Notes under the pieces: generated by a model
What the model was told of the DNA's origin: nothing
Database searches by the model: none
The model's input: only the letters and a program-made list of their open reading frames with translations
Shown: piece by piece, positions 40,683 to 42,877 of the stretch
Layout of the letters: each line of letters starts with the position of its first letter
How positions within the stretch are numbered: the first letter of the stretch is position 1
Assembly (NCBI GenBank): GCA_947588835.1
Contig: CANPZS010000016.1
Location: 1-42,877, forward strand
DNA length: 42,877 bases
Source of the DNA: an uncultured Bacteroidales bacterium
GTDB lineage: Bacteria; Bacteroidota; Bacteroidia; Bacteroidales; UBA932
Reading direction: 5' to 3'
Program-made: the position numbers and the translations under genes

Positions 40683-42490
40683 TCAGGGCTGAGGTTTGCA
40701 TAAAAGTATCTTGTGCTCTTTCCCTTCCCTTATGAATATAAATGGACTGAATCTGTTTTGCTCATTCATAATACCATATCCCAGACATTTCCTGCCCGAA
40801 TCGACGACCGGCAAAAAGCGTTCCTGCTTTTCTCCCGAATTCCTGTTTATAGTGACAAATGAGTATCTGTCATTGTCGAAATCGTCAGCCCTGGGCCTGC
40901 CGTATTTTACCAAACAACAAATTTCATTGTCGTTCATTTTTACGGCAGTGATGCATCTGCCAAAATTAGAATCATACAGACTGCCGTATTCAAATTTATA
41001 AAATTCAGAGGAATCGGGAACGGGGAACTGCGAAGAATCTACGTCAAAGACCTCATAACATGCAGTCGTTGTATCAGTACCGCCATTCACATAAAGTTTT
41101 CCTGTATATCCGTTGCCAAAAAGGAAATTATCTTTATAATGCGCATATACATTATTCAGGAAATAATATCCGGTCCTGCTTTTTCGTTGACTGTAATCCA
41201 AATTTCCGTAATGGCCGTTACATTGGCCGCTATTTATGTCAAAAGAAGCTACAATCGGATTGAAAGTATCGTAAAACCGTTCATCAAATGGATTCATTTC
41301 AATGTTTCCTTCAAGATCTTCTTTTCCATACCCCTCCATAGGCCATGTAAGCTTCTCACAACCGACCCATAATTTATTGTCAAATATGTCAAACGCAAAA
41401 TGCATATAGAAGTAATCGGATTCCCATAAATCGAAATCCGGCGTTATCATCTCTCCCGATTGAAAATCTTCTATATTCCGGATCAGTATCGTCGGAGCAT
41501 TGTAAAAGCTTAAATGAGCAACAGTACTGCCGTCCACTTTTTCCTCAAGTATTTTAGGCAAAGAATAAGAAATCGCAAGATGTTTATCATCAATCATGTT
41601 AGATGATAAAGCTATGTTAAAGACAAGTCCTTCAGCGACTGCCTGCTCATACAGTTGATCGGAGACCGATACGAATCTCTTTTTTTCAAAATCACTTGCC
41701 TGAAAAAGGGTTCTGTAAATATACCTGTTATCCTTTAACTTAAAGAGCATTATCCCATTATTCAACATGTCGGTAAAGAACAGATTGCCATTTTCAATCT
41801 TGGGAATATCATAGACATTGGAAATGAAAATATCTTTATCCGTTTCAATTGAATATTCTTCTGTCTTCCATGGGTAATATGAAATCTCCGTATCTATCTC
41901 AAAGGCAACTGTTTCATCTTCAGTCTCCATATCACCTGGATATACATGTGGAGACAGTCTGTTTTTACAGGCTACCAATTGATTAATAAATTCTTTTCCC
42001 AATACTGTATATTGGCCTCCCGTAATGAGCATTCCGGTTTTAGGGCAAATCTTCAGAATATAAAGCCCATACATATCTACAGAATTAAAACTGAATATTT
42101 TTTTGTAATCCGATTCTGTGTCATATAAATAATAATCAGATTTGTAACCGTTTTTCTCATTGTACATTGCCGCCGCGACAGAATCCGGATAGGCTGAGAT
42201 TAAAAGCATTTTATTATTTGAGCCATTGTCCTTTAACTTATTATAGAATGCTGGAATCGCAGCCTCACATCGGTAACATTCAGCCGGAATATACAGTATT
42301 GCATAAACTGTATCTTCTTCAATAGCTGCCGGCCTTAAAAATCAGACAGAAGCACTTCCGTAGAAGGCTTCTGCCTGATCTGTAGGTCATTATTTTCCAT
42401 TTCCTCAATATAATCAACTTGCTGGGCAAATGATATCAAAGGAAACATCAGAAAAAATAATACCCATTTCATATCCATTGTCCTTTTCAT
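40683..42490 (-). pseudogene. frameshifted exported thioredoxin-like / beta-rich (propeller-like) protein
   Basis: The leftward gene begins at 42490 (or an ATG at 42478 or 42472) with a signal peptide (MKWVLFFLMFPLISFAQ) and reads to a TAA at 42337-42335, just after a run of five T. Adding one T restores a frame that runs on through YAILYIPAECYRCEAAIPAF, with a thioredoxin-like CxxC (CYRC), to the stop at 40683. The remaining 500 or so residues are rich in Tyr, Asp, Phe and Asn with recurring short beta-strand patterns, which suggests a beta-propeller-like domain, but I recognise no named family. Base composition is much more AT-rich than the core. Either a true one-base loss, a phase-variable run, or a sequencing error breaks it. 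Confidence 0.7.
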
Positions 42491-42604
42491 GACTTAATTC
42501 CTTATCAATCTCCACAATACTAACGTGGCTTAGCCGAGATTATAAACTGAGTCGCGTTTTCGTTCTTTGTAAAGTTATAAAAAAAAGTAGAGAAATAAAA
42601 TTAA
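42491..42604. other. AT-rich spacer with a weak leftward promoter
   Basis: No gene is seen. On the minus strand TAACTTTA (about 42578-42571) is one base off the TAnnTTTG box and could start transcription of the broken gene at 42490, leaving a leader of about 75 bases. Confidence 0.3.
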
Positions 42605-42826
42605 TTATCCTTTTCTGACATTTGGATAAATTTTGAGATTGTAATCAAATAAATCATAATCCCAAATACTTCCATTACAACTAAACGATATACTTCCGTC
42701 AGATTGGAATAAATACCATCCGTCGCTATTGCCACCCCATCCAAAATTGCAATGGCAGTATACATTATATTGTTTTAGAATCATACGCGAATTGCTATCC
42801 CCTGACTTCGTCAACGTGTCACCCAA
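42605..42826 (-). pseudogene. C-terminal remnant of a C10 (streptopain-type) peptidase
   Basis: The frame contains YCHCNFGWGGNSDGWYLF, closely matching the HCNWGWGG-x-NGYY strand pattern that ends the C10 cysteine peptidase domain, and continues to a natural-looking C-terminus (DYNLKIYPNVRKG). The catalytic Cys and His regions are absent, and a stop lies just upstream in the same frame. A neighbouring frame from the right edge (MKRHQRIAPLFSDDFWV) does not look like the missing part. So this seems a truncated remnant at the window edge; an intact copy may or may not lie beyond it. Confidence 0.6.
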
Positions 42827-42877
42827 AAATCGTCAGAGAACAGAGGTGCGATGCGTTGATGACGTTTCATGAGCATG

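Noticed and set aside
1..42877. CRISPR arrays, rRNA genes, intact insertion sequences, polysaccharide utilisation locus
   Set aside because: No regularly spaced repeats, no rRNA sequence, no complete transposase and no SusC/SusD pair were seen on reading the window.

Overview
The window is chromosomal DNA from a member of the Bacteroidota, most likely the order Bacteroidales. Three things point there. Many genes are preceded by the characteristic -7 box TAnnTTTG, often with a -33 TTTG or TTG about 19-21 bases upstream. The division and cell-wall cluster has the Bacteroidetes gene order, including a PASTA-tailed FtsI and a long MraY. The accessory genes (Tat-exported dipeptide epimerase beside an NlpC/P60 peptidase, DUF5106-like thioredoxin protein, C10 peptidase remnant) are also typical of gut Bacteroidales. 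I cannot name the genus from sequence reading alone. The core is GC-rich, while both ends of the window are visibly AT-rich.

Layout. 1-924: AT-rich DNA with a frameshifted remnant of a serine recombinase lying against tRNA-His(GTG). 1060-4288: a carboxyltransferase of the oxaloacetate decarboxylase/pyruvate carboxylase B type, then upp and radC on the other strand. 4434-6870: a leftward operon of a lipoprotein gene, a SPOR-domain gene and rpoN (sigma-54). 6968-8299: miaB. 8383-25662: the dcw cluster, mraZ-rsmH-ftsL-ftsI-murE-mraY-murD-ftsW-murGC-ftsQ-ftsA-ftsZ, continuing by an ATGA overlap into gltX. Many adjacent genes overlap or nearly touch, so the block looks like one transcription unit starting at an mraZ promoter that carries four TGG(A/G)A repeats at exact 10-bp spacing. 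The standout is an in-frame MurG-MurC fusion. 25669-28765: truB and rpiB, a GH18 lipoprotein, and a YgjP-type metallopeptidase. 28892-31607: rpsO and pnp, each with a clear intrinsic terminator. 31716-35305: a probable muropeptide-processing set (NlpC/P60 endopeptidase, Tat-exported dipeptide epimerase, transglutaminase-like protein). 35314-37802: a leftward group of secreted esterase, flavodiiron protein and mscL. 37995-40411: ridA, a CNNM/CBS membrane protein and a thioredoxin-like protein. 40542-40628: tRNA-Ser(CGA). 40683 to the right edge: AT-rich accessory DNA with a frameshifted thioredoxin-like/propeller gene and the C-terminal remnant of a C10 (streptopain-type) peptidase.

How the genes work together. 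The dcw block makes the lipid-linked peptidoglycan precursor (MurE, MraY, MurD, MurG, MurC) and the division machine that uses it (FtsL, FtsI, FtsW, FtsQ, FtsA, FtsZ). MurF and Ddl are not in the window. The NlpC/P60-epimerase-transglutaminase set probably handles released wall peptides. The two tRNA genes at the flanks both border AT-rich, gene-remnant DNA, which fits old integration sites.

No CRISPR array, rRNA gene or intact insertion sequence was seen. I did not find a clearly new multi-gene system. The observations most worth checking are the MurG-MurC fusion, the biotin-carrier-like domain without its lysine, the MraZ operator array and the broken gene next to tRNA-Ser.
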